A DNA stretch of 64,000 bases from Nibrella viscosa (GTDB lineage: Bacteria > Bacteroidota > Bacteroidia > Cytophagales > Spirosomataceae). Shown in pieces: positions 1-7,769 of the stretch (the first letter of the stretch is position 1; every line of letters begins with the position of its first letter). Position numbers and translations under genes: made by a program. The stretch lies in NCBI RefSeq assembly GCF_039541875.1, contig NZ_BAABHB010000001.1, positions 744,001 to 808,000 on the forward strand. The letters run 5' to 3'. The notes under the pieces are model-generated. The model saw only the letters and a list, made by a program, of their open reading frames with translations, did no database searches and had not been told where the DNA came from.

Positions 1-92
1 AGGCAAACCGAGTGTCTCACCGCTACAACCGCCTACCCTTGCTTCGGTCAAGACCTGGGGGATTCAGCAGGAGCTGGTAGCACCGATTTGCC
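1..92 (-). ncRNA. ffs: Signal recognition particle (4.5S-type) RNA
   Basis: On the minus strand the first 92 bases fold into one long hairpin. The ends pair (GGCAAA with UUUGCC), and the apex carries the SRP-like signature: CCCCCAGGU, a CUUG loop, then ACCGAAGCAAGGG, resembling the symmetric loop and GAAGCA side of bacterial SRP domain IV. SRP RNA binds Ffh and targets nascent membrane proteins to FtsY. A good TAnnTTTG box lies just upstream of the proposed 5' end. The 3' end sits at the window edge, so a few bases may be missing. The assignment is from motif and fold by eye, not a covariance search. Confidence 0.75.
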
Positions 93-96
93 GATG

Positions 97-104
97 CAAA
101 ACTA
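97..104 (-). promoter_or_regulatory. -7 promoter element for the SRP RNA
   Basis: The minus strand reads TAGTTTTG here, a full match to the Bacteroidota -7 consensus TAnnTTTG, ending five bases before the proposed first base of the SRP RNA. The -33 region is only T-rich (about 124-127), so that element is weak. Confidence 0.55.
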
Positions 105-171
105 AGCGAATTTTCAGGATAATAAAAGCCGGAAGCCTACTTTTGTGAAAATTGAGTTGAAAACCGCTATT

Positions 172-894
172 ATGCCTATCCGTTCATTAACCATCATTTA
201 TTGTACAGTACTCATTCTCAGCGCCTGTACGTCGTCGGACCAGTACGTGAATCAGGCCCGGACCCTGCTACAGCAGGGGAAACCCCGCGAGGCCATCCAG
301 ATACTGAACAAAGCCATTGAAGCCGATGACGACAATGTTGAGGCCTTCAACATGCGTGGAGTGGCGTATTTTGACCTGAAAGAGTATGCAAATGCCCAGC
401 TTGACTACGAGCAGGCTATTAAGCTGAAGCCAAATTTTTACCGGCCGTATTACAACCGGGCGTTGTTAAGAACCGCCCAAAGCGATAACGATGCCGCGCT
501 GAAAGACTACTCGGAAGCTATACGGCTGGCCCCGGATACGAGCCGGTCGGTAAGCGCAGAGATCTATCTGAACCGGGGGCAGTTGTTTGCGGCCCAACAG
601 CAGACCCTGGCGGCTTTGAATGATTTCACCAAAGCCATTGAGCTGAATCCCCGCAACGCCCTGGCTTTATATAATCGTGGAAACCTGTTGTTTCAGCAGA
701 AGCAACTGGAGCCGGCCGTCGCCGATTTTCAACGGGCGGTTGAGGCTGATCCTAAATTTGGCAAAGCCTTTTACGGCCTGGGTATCGCTCAGGTGCTGCT
801 AAACCAGCGCGAAAGTGGCTGCCTCAGCCTGAAGCAGGCACGGCAACTCGGCTATAACGATGCCGATGCGGCTGTTGGGGAGTTTTGTGAATAA
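172..894 (+). CDS. TPR-repeat lipoprotein
   Basis: A lipoprotein of 240 residues made almost wholly of tetratricopeptide repeats (about residues 25-225). The ATG at 172 is preferred over an in-frame GTG at 145 because it gives a compact lipoprotein signal peptide ending in the lipobox LSAC, with Cys19 as lipidation site. Repeats show the usual pattern of A/G at the helix turns and P at the unit ends (LKPN, LNPRN, ADPKF). It is probably anchored in the cell envelope and acts as a protein-binding scaffold; the partner cannot be told from the sequence. It ends four bases before a long inverted repeat. Confidence 0.85.
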   Translation: MPIRSLTIIYCTVLILSACTSSDQYVNQARTLLQQGKPREAIQILNKAIEADDDNVEAFNMRGVAYFDLKEYANAQLDYEQAIKLKPNFYRPYYNRALLRTAQSDNDAALKDYSEAIRLAPDTSRSVSAEIYLNRGQLFAAQQQTLAALNDFTKAIELNPRNALALYNRGNLLFQQKQLEPAVADFQRAVEADPKFGKAFYGLGIAQVLLNQRESGCLSLKQARQLGYNDADAAVGEFCE

Positions 895-898
895 TACC

Positions 899-953
899 GT
901 TTGAGGTTTAAGGTTTAACGTTTAACGTTGAAAAAAAACCTTAAACCTCAAAC
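899..953. repeat. Perfect 18-bp inverted repeat
   Basis: The left arm 899-916 (starting GTTTGAGGTTTAAGG) is exactly complementary to the right arm 936-953, with 19 bases between. A third related copy of the word (GGTTAAACCTTAAACG) follows at about 969-984, just before the next start codon. There is no downstream T-tract, so it is not a textbook terminator, although its place right after a stop codon suggests a role in transcript ending or stability. Confidence 0.8.
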
Positions 954-990
954 CGCCGGGCGGCCCCGGTTAAACCTTAAACGATCACGA

Positions 991-1362
991 ATGCGTAAGA
1001 CCCTTTCCATTAGCTTCGGCTTACTATTTGTCCTGTTTGCCGCGTTTCAATACAATGACCCTGATCCGGAGGTCTGGATGCCTATTTACGGCTTTGCCGC
1101 CGTGGCCTGTCTGATGGCTTATACGCGGGTGGGACGTCCCTGGTTTTTTATCCTGATGGCGGTGATCTATGCCGTTGCGGCTTTTTACCAGTGGCCCCCG
1201 GTATTTGAAGGTTTCCTGCTCGACGAAATGGGCATGAAGACCCACAATATTGAGCTGGCCCGCGAAGCCGGGGGGCTGGGCGTCTGTGCTGCCGCCATGC
1301 TGATCCTGGCCTTTTTCAGCCGCGAAGCTCGCAATGCAGGACCTATTCGGCGGGCGCACTAA
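991..1362 (+). CDS. Small TMEM220-like membrane protein
   Basis: 123 residues from the ATG at 991; an in-frame TTG at 928 would add a lysine/arginine-rich tail encoded by the palindromic spacer and is unlikely. About four membrane segments are visible (for example FGLLFVLFAAFQ, PIYGFAAVACLMA, FFILMAVIYAVAAF, GVCAAAMLILAFF). The N-terminal motif FQYNDPDPEVWMPIY is characteristic of the transmembrane family 220. Function is unknown. It is followed by a gene for a predicted channel, separated by another inverted repeat. Confidence 0.75.
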   Translation: MRKTLSISFGLLFVLFAAFQYNDPDPEVWMPIYGFAAVACLMAYTRVGRPWFFILMAVIYAVAAFYQWPPVFEGFLLDEMGMKTHNIELAREAGGLGVCAAAMLILAFFSREARNAGPIRRAH

Positions 1363-1438
1363 AGAGTGAATGAGCGAAAGAGTGGAATGGGACATAGCAA
1401 ACAAATGGCGAAGCCGCTCTTTCGCTCATTCACTCTTT
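1361..1438. repeat. Inverted repeat built from AAAGAGTGAA words
   Basis: The arm 1361-1385 (AAAGAGTGAATGAGCGAAAG and five more bases) matches the complement of 1414-1438 at 24 of 25 positions. After the right arm the words CACTCTTT and CATTCTTT continue to about 1455, up to the next start codon. The same GAGTGAA/GAGCGAA words recur at 7728-7756 and 12912-13036. Confidence 0.75.
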
Positions 1439-1462
1439 CACTCTTTCATTCTTTACATCGCT

Positions 1463-2077
1463 ATGTGGTTCGATCATCTTTCTGTCCTGTTCGATATGGG
1501 CGGGACCGTTTCGTTTGCGGTCTCCGGGGCTCTGGCGGCTATTAACCGGCGGCTTGACCCGTTCGGTGTTATCGTGATTGCGTTTGTCACGGCCGTGGGC
1601 GGAGGAACCCTGCGCGATGTGCTGCTGGGCGATACGCCCGTAGGCTGGATGCGCTACGAGGGCATAACCCTGCTGATTGTGTTAACGGCTACGGTGACCA
1701 TGTTTATGAAGCGGTATGTAGAGCGCCTGCGCATTACGTTGCTGCTGTTTGATTCTCTCGGGCTTGGCTTTTTTACGACCATAGGCATTGAAAAAGGCAT
1801 GGCTTACGGACTTCACCCCGGCATTTGCATTGCCTTGGGCACCATGACGGGCTGTTTCGGTGGGGTGATCCGGGATGTTCTCCTGAACGATGTACCCGTA
1901 ATCTTTCAACGAGAACTTTACGCGTCGGTCTGTATCATGGGTGGGCTGTTGTATTATCTGCTGAAATCAGTTGCTGTACTGGCTCCTGTTGCCGGGATAC
2001 TCACCATTGTTTTCATCCTGACGGTGCGACTGCTGGCGGTGCGCTACAAGCTGGCCTTGCCAAAATGGTACGTATAA
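1463..2077 (+). CDS. Trimeric intracellular cation channel (UPF0126) family protein
   Basis: 204 residues from the ATG at 1463; an upstream in-frame ATG at 1370 falls inside the inverted repeat and would encode an odd, poorly conserved leader. The protein is an internal duplication of the UPF0126/TRIC fold: the motif GGGTLRDVLLGDTPV near residue 45 and its partner GGVIRDVLLNDVPV near residue 132 are the two family signatures. About seven membrane helices are expected. Bacterial TRIC-like proteins conduct small cations, but substrates in this group are poorly known. Confidence 0.85.
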   Translation: MWFDHLSVLFDMGGTVSFAVSGALAAINRRLDPFGVIVIAFVTAVGGGTLRDVLLGDTPVGWMRYEGITLLIVLTATVTMFMKRYVERLRITLLLFDSLGLGFFTTIGIEKGMAYGLHPGICIALGTMTGCFGGVIRDVLLNDVPVIFQRELYASVCIMGGLLYYLLKSVAVLAPVAGILTIVFILTVRLLAVRYKLALPKWYV

Positions 2078-2081
2078 CGCT

Positions 2082-2140
2082 CCAGCCCCATACAAAAAAA
2101 GCCCTTCCAGGTTGGAAGGGCTTTTTTTGTATGGGGCTGG
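2082..2140. terminator. Bidirectional intrinsic terminator
   Basis: Two perfectly complementary 28-base arms (2082-2109 and 2113-2140) around a three-base loop, with an A7 tract on one side and T7 on the other, so it can end transcription from both strands. It sits between the convergent channel gene and the large ThuA/dehydrogenase gene. Confidence 0.9.
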
Positions 2141-2187
2141 ATTAATCCGAACTGCGACGGCGGACCGTTCCGCAATCCCAAATCGTA

Positions 2188-5100
2188 TTACATCGCCTGT
2201 GGCTGGAACTGAATCCAGTCGACGGAGAAGAGCGGTTTATTGTTGTTGTTCGGATTGACAAATACGAAGTAGAGCTTACGCGGGCCGTTGGAGCCTGAAT
2301 TCTGCAGCGGAATCTCAACCGGATTGGTGGTGTTCTGCGGAACGTCGGCTTCGCCTACCAGCGTACCGGTCGGTGAATCCAGCCGAACCTGCAGCTTGCC
2401 ACCCATCGTGAACCTGTCAGACGAGAATACGCCCGCCGTTATACCCCGAATGTTAGTCAGGTCGATGTCGTTGAAGGCGATATAGCTGTTGTTCTGACTG
2501 GCGATTACCACATCACTGCCGGTGTTCGGCGACTTAAACGTGGCTGCATCTTTCTTTTCATCGAAAGTACTGGCTTTCAGTTTGGGATTGCGCAGCACAA
2601 CCGTCGATGTACCCGTTTGCGGCCCGATGCCGTTGCTACCCTGGTCGGTGTAGCTGGCCATGATGATGTAGGAGCCATCTTTGGCCTGTGACTTGGTCAC
2701 GTATGGGCCTTTCAGTGGCTGCTTCTCTACTTTCTTCTTATCGGCCAGCGACAGAATATAGCTCACCATTTCCTTGGCTTCGTCTTCCTTCAGTTGCGGG
2801 TGGGCGCTCATGGCCTGCTCACCCCATACACCCGAACCGCCGGCGATTACTTTCTTGGCCAACTGGTTCACCGCAGCCGCCCGGCGCTCTTTTGAATAAC
2901 GCTCGGCTACGGCCACATATGCCGGTCCGATCGACTTCTGGTCGATGCTGTGGCAGGCTTTGCAGTCGGAGAGTTCGATCAGGCGACGGCCGGTTGCGTT
3001 GCCGGTGTTTGCCTGGTGACCCTGCGCCAGCACGGCCTTGTCGAAGCCTTCCATGTAGTTGATTGTCACCATTACGTCTTCCGGCTTGATTTTGCCGTTG
3101 GTCAGGCTGCCGTCTTCCTTATCGGCTACTTTCACTTCGTAATCAACCGGCTTGTCGTTGAAGTAGAAGGTGCGGTTGCCTTTCACGGCCACCTCTACTT
3201 TCGGCACTTCGTTACCGACTTTAATCTCCATTGTCCGGGTAGCTACGCTGCCTTTGGCATCCGTCACCTTCAGTACTGCCTCGTACACGCCGGGCTTGGT
3301 GTAGGTGAATGACGGATTGGCCTGGGTGCTCTTTGGTAAGCCCTTGCCGAAGGTCCACTCGTATTTCAAGGCGTCATTGTCATAATCAACCGTGCCTTTG
3401 CTGTCGAAAGCTACCGTCAGCGGAGCCGCGCCGACGGCCTTGCTGGCGTTGATGAACGCTACCGGCGGGCGGTTGCCGGCATTGTAAATAATATGTACCA
3501 GTCGGGCGTCGTCGTTCTGCGCAAACCAGTTGCTGCCGTATTCGAGCATGTACAGCGAACCGTCTTTGGCAAACTGCATGTCCATCGGGTGGCTAAATGT
3601 GGTGTTCGGCATAAATCGCTCCATGCTCACAAAATCACCTTCCGGGGTCATCGTCACCGGGTTGATCCAGCCGCGCATCCACTCGTAGGCAAACAGCTTA
3701 CCGTCGTAGTAACGGGGGAACTTCACCGGGCTGTCGGCATAATCGTCGTAGTAATACACCTGACCGGCCATAGCGTTACGGCCCCCTTTGCCCACGATCT
3801 CGCCAAACTCCGGCGACTCGACATAGGGGTAGTAGATAAACGCTTTCTGCGCCGGCGGCAACTGCTTCAGACCGGTATTATGTACCGAGTAGTTGATCGG
3901 CTTCAGCGGGTCATTATACGGGCCGGAGGTGCTGTCGGCGAAATTAAACTGCCGGTACGGCCGGTTGTCGGCCACAAACAGCGGCCAGCCAAAGTAACCG
4001 GCTTTGCGGGCCTGGTTGATCTCGTCGTGACCCCGCGGACCGCGCTTGTCGTTGTTTTCACCCGCATCCGGGCCTACTTCACCCCAGTAGAGGAAACCCG
4101 TCCGCTGGTCCACCGAAATCCGGTAGGGGTTGCGGTTACCCATGACGTAAATCTCCGGGCGGGCACCGGGTGTGCCTTTCGGGAACAGGTTGCCTTCCGG
4201 AATGTCGTAACCGCCTTCCGGCCGCGGCTTAATGCGCAGGATCTTACCCCGCAGGTCGTTGGTGTTGCTCGACGACACCAGGGCGTTGTACTTCTTGCGG
4301 CCCGGACGGTCGTCGCTGGGTGAGAAACCATTCGAGAAGAACGGGTTGGTATTGTCACCCGTCGACAGGTACAGGTTGCCCTGACGATCCCAGGCAATGG
4401 AGCCACCGGTATGGCAGCAGTCGTCTCTGTCGTACGTCCGGTGCTCGGTAACGGTCAGCAGAATTTGCTCGGTGTTCAGCAGCAGTTCATCTTTGGCATC
4501 GTCCCACTTCATGCGCACCAGCCGGTTGTTGGAATCCGGTTTCACGGCCGAGTAGTACAGGTACACCCACTTGTTCTCGTTAAACTTCGGGTCGATGTTC
4601 AGGCCCATCAGCCCGTATTCGCGGTCGAAGTGAACGGGCAGGTTGGTCACCAGCTTACTGGTTTTCTTCTTCGTATCGTACAGCTTAACGGCACCTTTCC
4701 GTTCGGTGAACAGGATCTTGCCGTTATCCAGTACCACCAGTTCGGTCGGCTCATCCAGTTTCTCCATCAGCACGATCTTGGTAAACCGGTTTTCTTCCGG
4801 CGGCATGATCGAATGGGCTTTGCCGAAATCCAGTTTCTCGGCCATTACCGACTGGATACCCCCCAGCAGGTGCTTCACAAACACCGGCTCGCTGAACGTG
4901 GCATTTTCATGGCCAAAGTTGGTGTAGAACGCCTTGCCGCCGTCGAAGTTGTGGTACCACGCCATCGGGTGATCGTCACCCATCTTGCCATCCTTATAGG
5001 TCTTCTCGTCGATCTTGGCCAGTACCTTAATGGCGGGGTTGATCTTCTTGAAGTCGTAAAACTCATCCTTGATCTTCCAGCGGTCGGGGAAACCGAACAT

Positions 5101-5598
5101 GGACGGGTGATTTTTGTCGACCGGAAATACCTCACCATTCTGCACGTTGGGGTTACCGGGGTGACTGGCAAAATAAGCGCCGGCCAGTTTGTTGTACCAC
5201 GGCCAGTCGTATTCGGTATCGGTGGCCGCGTGGATACCTACATAGCCACCGCCCGCCTGAATGTAGCGCTCAAACGCTACCTGCTGCTCCTGGTTCAGCA
5301 CGTCGCCGGTAGTGCTCAGGAAAATCACGGCGTTGTAGCGTTTCAGGTTGGCTTCAGTAAACTTGCCGGCGTCTTCGGTAGTATCTACCGCGAAGCCATT
5401 TTCCTGGCCCATCTTCATGATGGCCAGCTTACCGGTTGGAATCGACGCATGCCGGAAGCCTTTGGTTTTGGAGAACACCAAAACCCGTTTGGCCGCAGTC
5501 TGCGCCCAGGAATAGGACGAAAGCAGTACGCAGCCGGCCAGTACCAGGGCCGCCCAGCGGATGCGTTCCGAAAAAACAACTGATGGTTTTCTCATCAT
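2188..5598 (-). CDS. ThuA / PQQ-type sugar dehydrogenase / PKD / cytochrome c / CBM6 fusion protein
   Basis: A 1136-residue exported multidomain enzyme. After a signal peptide (cleavage near SYSWAQ) come: a ThuA-like domain (about 36-255; GGGYVGIHAATDTEYDW), a glucose/sorbosone dehydrogenase six-blade propeller (about 275-700; TGDNTNPFF, GNRNPYRISVD), a PKD domain (about 705-795; VAFDSKGTVDYDNDALKYEW), a second Ig-like piece, a class I cytochrome c with the heme motif CKACH near 885, and a C-terminal CBM6-like carbohydrate-binding domain. The likely role is periplasmic or surface oxidation of a sugar with electrons passed to the fused heme. ThuA relatives act in keto-sugar metabolism, so the fusion may couple oxidation and later processing (inference). 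The substrate is unknown. Confidence 0.9.
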   Translation of the reverse strand: MMRKPSVVFSERIRWAALVLAGCVLLSSYSWAQTAAKRVLVFSKTKGFRHASIPTGKLAIMKMGQENGFAVDTTEDAGKFTEANLKRYNAVIFLSTTGDVLNQEQQVAFERYIQAGGGYVGIHAATDTEYDWPWYNKLAGAYFASHPGNPNVQNGEVFPVDKNHPSMFGFPDRWKIKDEFYDFKKINPAIKVLAKIDEKTYKDGKMGDDHPMAWYHNFDGGKAFYTNFGHENATFSEPVFVKHLLGGIQSVMAEKLDFGKAHSIMPPEENRFTKIVLMEKLDEPTELVVLDNGKILFTERKGAVKLYDTKKKTSKLVTNLPVHFDREYGLMGLNIDPKFNENKWVYLYYSAVKPDSNNRLVRMKWDDAKDELLLNTEQILLTVTEHRTYDRDDCCHTGGSIAWDRQGNLYLSTGDNTNPFFSNGFSPSDDRPGRKKYNALVSSSNTNDLRGKILRIKPRPEGGYDIPEGNLFPKGTPGARPEIYVMGNRNPYRISVDQRTGFLYWGEVGPDAGENNDKRGPRGHDEINQARKAGYFGWPLFVADNRPYRQFNFADSTSGPYNDPLKPINYSVHNTGLKQLPPAQKAFIYYPYVESPEFGEIVGKGGRNAMAGQVYYYDDYADSPVKFPRYYDGKLFAYEWMRGWINPVTMTPEGDFVSMERFMPNTTFSHPMDMQFAKDGSLYMLEYGSNWFAQNDDARLVHIIYNAGNRPPVAFINASKAVGAAPLTVAFDSKGTVDYDNDALKYEWTFGKGLPKSTQANPSFTYTKPGVYEAVLKVTDAKGSVATRTMEIKVGNEVPKVEVAVKGNRTFYFNDKPVDYEVKVADKEDGSLTNGKIKPEDVMVTINYMEGFDKAVLAQGHQANTGNATGRRLIELSDCKACHSIDQKSIGPAYVAVAERYSKERRAAAVNQLAKKVIAGGSGVWGEQAMSAHPQLKEDEAKEMVSYILSLADKKKVEKQPLKGPYVTKSQAKDGSYIIMASYTDQGSNGIGPQTGTSTVVLRNPKLKASTFDEKKDAATFKSPNTGSDVVIASQNNSYIAFNDIDLTNIRGITAGVFSSDRFTMGGKLQVRLDSPTGTLVGEADVPQNTTNPVEIPLQNSGSNGPRKLYFVFVNPNNNNKPLFSVDWIQFQPQAM

Positions 5599-5750
5599 GG
5601 GTTAAAGTTGAAAAAATCTAAGTTAGGGAGATAGCTGTAACAGACCGAAAATTGACCTGTTACAACTTACAAAAGTACAAAGAACGGGTTTTCTACCGGT
5701 TGGCGATAGTAAAAAAGGTTGACGATTCCTGATAATACCGACCAGAATCA

Positions 5751-5826
5751 GATGCCCTGTTACGTGACACCCGGCCAGTCACTGCGCTCAGGCAATGAAT
5801 GACCGGGTGTCACGTAACAGGGCATC
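5751..5826. repeat. Perfect 24-bp inverted repeat with 28-base spacer
   Basis: Arms 5751-5774 (beginning GATGCCCTGTTACGTGACAC) and 5803-5826 are exactly complementary. There is no T-tract. It lies about 150 bases upstream of the ThuA/dehydrogenase start and 18 bases beyond the stop of the 2TM gene, so it could end the 2TM transcript or act on the dehydrogenase promoter. Confidence 0.8.
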
Positions 5827-5843
5827 CGGTTAATAAGGAAAAG

Positions 5844-6131
5844 TCAGTCCTTGCGACTCAGCTTGTCGTATTCCTTCTCCACCATCGACCGCTCGCTATC
5901 GCCGTGGTAAACGCGGAAGTAGTGCATGGCCAGGCCGATGCCCCAGCCGAGTGTAGCCCAGATCGGCCACGGAAACCGATAGCCGGACCAGGTATTGTCG
6001 CTATAGACAAACGTGCTTACCAGCCAGATCAGCCACAGAAAGGCGTTTACGATCAGGTAGTTGCGCAGGTGGAATTTGAACCCGACGCGGGCTTTGGCTT
6101 GTCTCCAGAGAAATTCATCACGGTTTTCCAT
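5844..6131 (-). CDS. 2TM domain-containing protein
   Basis: 95 residues with a short charged N-terminus, two membrane helices (YLIVNAFLWLIWLVSTFVY and FPWPIWATLGWGIGLAMHYF) and a charged tail (MVEKEYDKL). This matches the Bacteroidota 2TM family (PF13239), which also occurs fused to LytTR or histidine kinase proteins. Standing alone its job is unknown. Same strand as the large dehydrogenase gene downstream, but separated by a long inverted repeat. Confidence 0.75.
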   Translation of the reverse strand: MENRDEFLWRQAKARVGFKFHLRNYLIVNAFLWLIWLVSTFVYSDNTWSGYRFPWPIWATLGWGIGLAMHYFRVYHGDSERSMVEKEYDKLSRKD

Positions 6132-6343
6132 TGTTAACGGGAAGTTTACAGGTTTTTGTTGGTTGAATAGGTCAAAGATGGCTCTTCAGCAAGCTGATCT
6201 CAAGTCGGAACCGACAAACCACGAAATCCCGCTGACAGATCAGGGTTATTGCGGAGTAAAAGCAGGAGCCGGCTATCGGTTTTGATTTATGCCGGAATGT
6301 TGCCTATTTGCTTTGAGTCTTTGCTACCTAACCATCTCCTGCT

Positions 6344-6760
6344 ATGTTCGCAAAACACTGCTTACTCTTGTTTTTGCTGAGCTTTGCTGTCGTGCTCTCC
6401 GCAGCAGCTCAGACAAGTCTGTCTACAACAGGTGATAACCCGGCCGCTTTTGTCGGAAAATGGGCCGGTACGTATACCGGGGCATCGACCGGTAAATGCG
6501 AAATGGAAATCACCCGCAACGCCGACGGTAAATATGATGGCACCATAACGGTTATTCCGGTTGATGAAAGCCGCTACAACATCAAATTCAAAACGCTGAC
6601 GCTGGAAGGCAACAAGCTCAAAGCAACATACAATGAGCCGGGCGAAGGCACACCTATCTCGCTGGAAGGAACGCTGACAGACACCACCGTCAAGGGCACT
6701 TACGAGGCCGACGGTGGTAATGCAACCGGCACCTGGACCATGACGCGGCAGCCTAAATAA
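6344..6760 (+). CDS. Small secreted protein, unknown function
   Basis: 138 residues with a clear signal peptide (LLLFLLSFAVVLSAAAQ). The mature part resembles small lipocalin-like or beta-sandwich secreted proteins: it opens with a GKWAGTYTG motif, has regular alternating strands, and ends in GTYEADGGNATGTWTMTRQ. A GTYEA/GTWTM pairing of this type is seen in ligand-binding secreted proteins of unknown role in Bacteroidota. No catalytic motif is visible. Confidence 0.65.
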   Translation: MFAKHCLLLFLLSFAVVLSAAAQTSLSTTGDNPAAFVGKWAGTYTGASTGKCEMEITRNADGKYDGTITVIPVDESRYNIKFKTLTLEGNKLKATYNEPGEGTPISLEGTLTDTTVKGTYEADGGNATGTWTMTRQPK

Positions 6761-6768
6761 GGCTAAGG

Positions 6769-7722
6769 CTACTCGTCTGTTGCCAGCCAGACTACTTTCT
6801 GCTCCGAATGGTGCGGCTGGCTGATAATAGCGCCGTACAGCTCAGGCCGGCGGGCTTGCCGGTAGCGGTAGCCGCCGGCCTGCTGTAGCTTTTCGGGGGT
6901 GCAGAGTGCGGTCACCACATCGTCGCCCAGGGTACGGCATTCGGCCAGGATGTCGCCGAAGGGGTCCAGAATCATGGAACAACCGTTCTTTAGCTGGTCA
7001 TCGTCCATGCCGATGGGGTTGGAGAAGACCACGTACACGGCATTGTCGTAGGCGCGGGCGGGGATCCACTTCATCAGCCACGCCCGGCCTTTCATGCCGT
7101 CGAACTCCAGCCGCAGCGAGGTTGGGTCGCTTTCGCGGTTTTCCCAGAGCGTCGGGTCCACAAAACCGGCACCGGGGCGGGTAGAAGGCGTACACATCGT
7201 GACGTGCGGCATAAATATGATGTCGGCTCCCAGCAGCGTCACCGCCCGGACGTTCTCGATGATGTTGTTGTCGTAGCAGATCAGGATGCTGCAGGTCCAG
7301 CCGTAGAGGTCGAAAATGACGTATTCGTTGCCGGGTGTCAGGTGGGGGTTAATAAACGGGTGCAGCTTGCGGTATTTGGCGACCAGCCCGTTCTTATCTA
7401 CACAGACATAGCCTTTGTACAGCTTGTCGTCTTTATCTTTCTCGAACAAACCGGCCAGCACGGCAATATTGTGTTTCCGGGCAATCTTGGTGAGTTGCTG
7501 TACGCTGTCACCCTCCGGAATGTATTCCGCGAGGTCCAGCATTTGGTCGCGGGAGAGATGCCGGGCAAAGGTGTAGCCGGTAATGGAGCATTCGTGAAAG
7601 GTAACAACCCGGGCACCCTGCGCGGCTGCCTGACCGGCCAGGTTGTCGATAACGCTAAGATTATACGCTTTATCGCCACTCCGGTTTTCAAACTGGGCGG
7701 TGGCGATTTTTAGGGTTTCCAT
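6769..7722 (-). CDS. Carbon-nitrogen hydrolase (nitrilase superfamily)
   Basis: 317 residues from the ATG at 7722 (METLKIATAQF); the open frame extends much further upstream but only as a shadow of the MFS gene. All three catalytic residues of the superfamily are visible: Glu in FHECSITGYTF, Lys in YRKLHPF, and Cys in ILICYDNNI. Members hydrolyse nitriles, amides or carbamoyl groups; the substrate here cannot be assigned. It appears to be the last gene of a minus-strand run that also holds an MFS exporter and two esterase-type enzymes. Confidence 0.85.
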   Translation of the reverse strand: METLKIATAQFENRSGDKAYNLSVIDNLAGQAAAQGARVVTFHECSITGYTFARHLSRDQMLDLAEYIPEGDSVQQLTKIARKHNIAVLAGLFEKDKDDKLYKGYVCVDKNGLVAKYRKLHPFINPHLTPGNEYVIFDLYGWTCSILICYDNNIIENVRAVTLLGADIIFMPHVTMCTPSTRPGAGFVDPTLWENRESDPTSLRLEFDGMKGRAWLMKWIPARAYDNAVYVVFSNPIGMDDDQLKNGCSMILDPFGDILAECRTLGDDVVTALCTPEKLQQAGGYRYRQARRPELYGAIISQPHHSEQKVVWLATDE

Positions 7723-7769
7723 AAGGGTGAAAGAGTAAAAGAACGAAAGAGTGGGGTGCGTAGCCTTTT

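Noticed and set aside
4411..5583. Long open frame on the plus strand, 390 residues
   Set aside because: Antisense shadow of the ThuA/dehydrogenase gene; no family features and unlikely composition.
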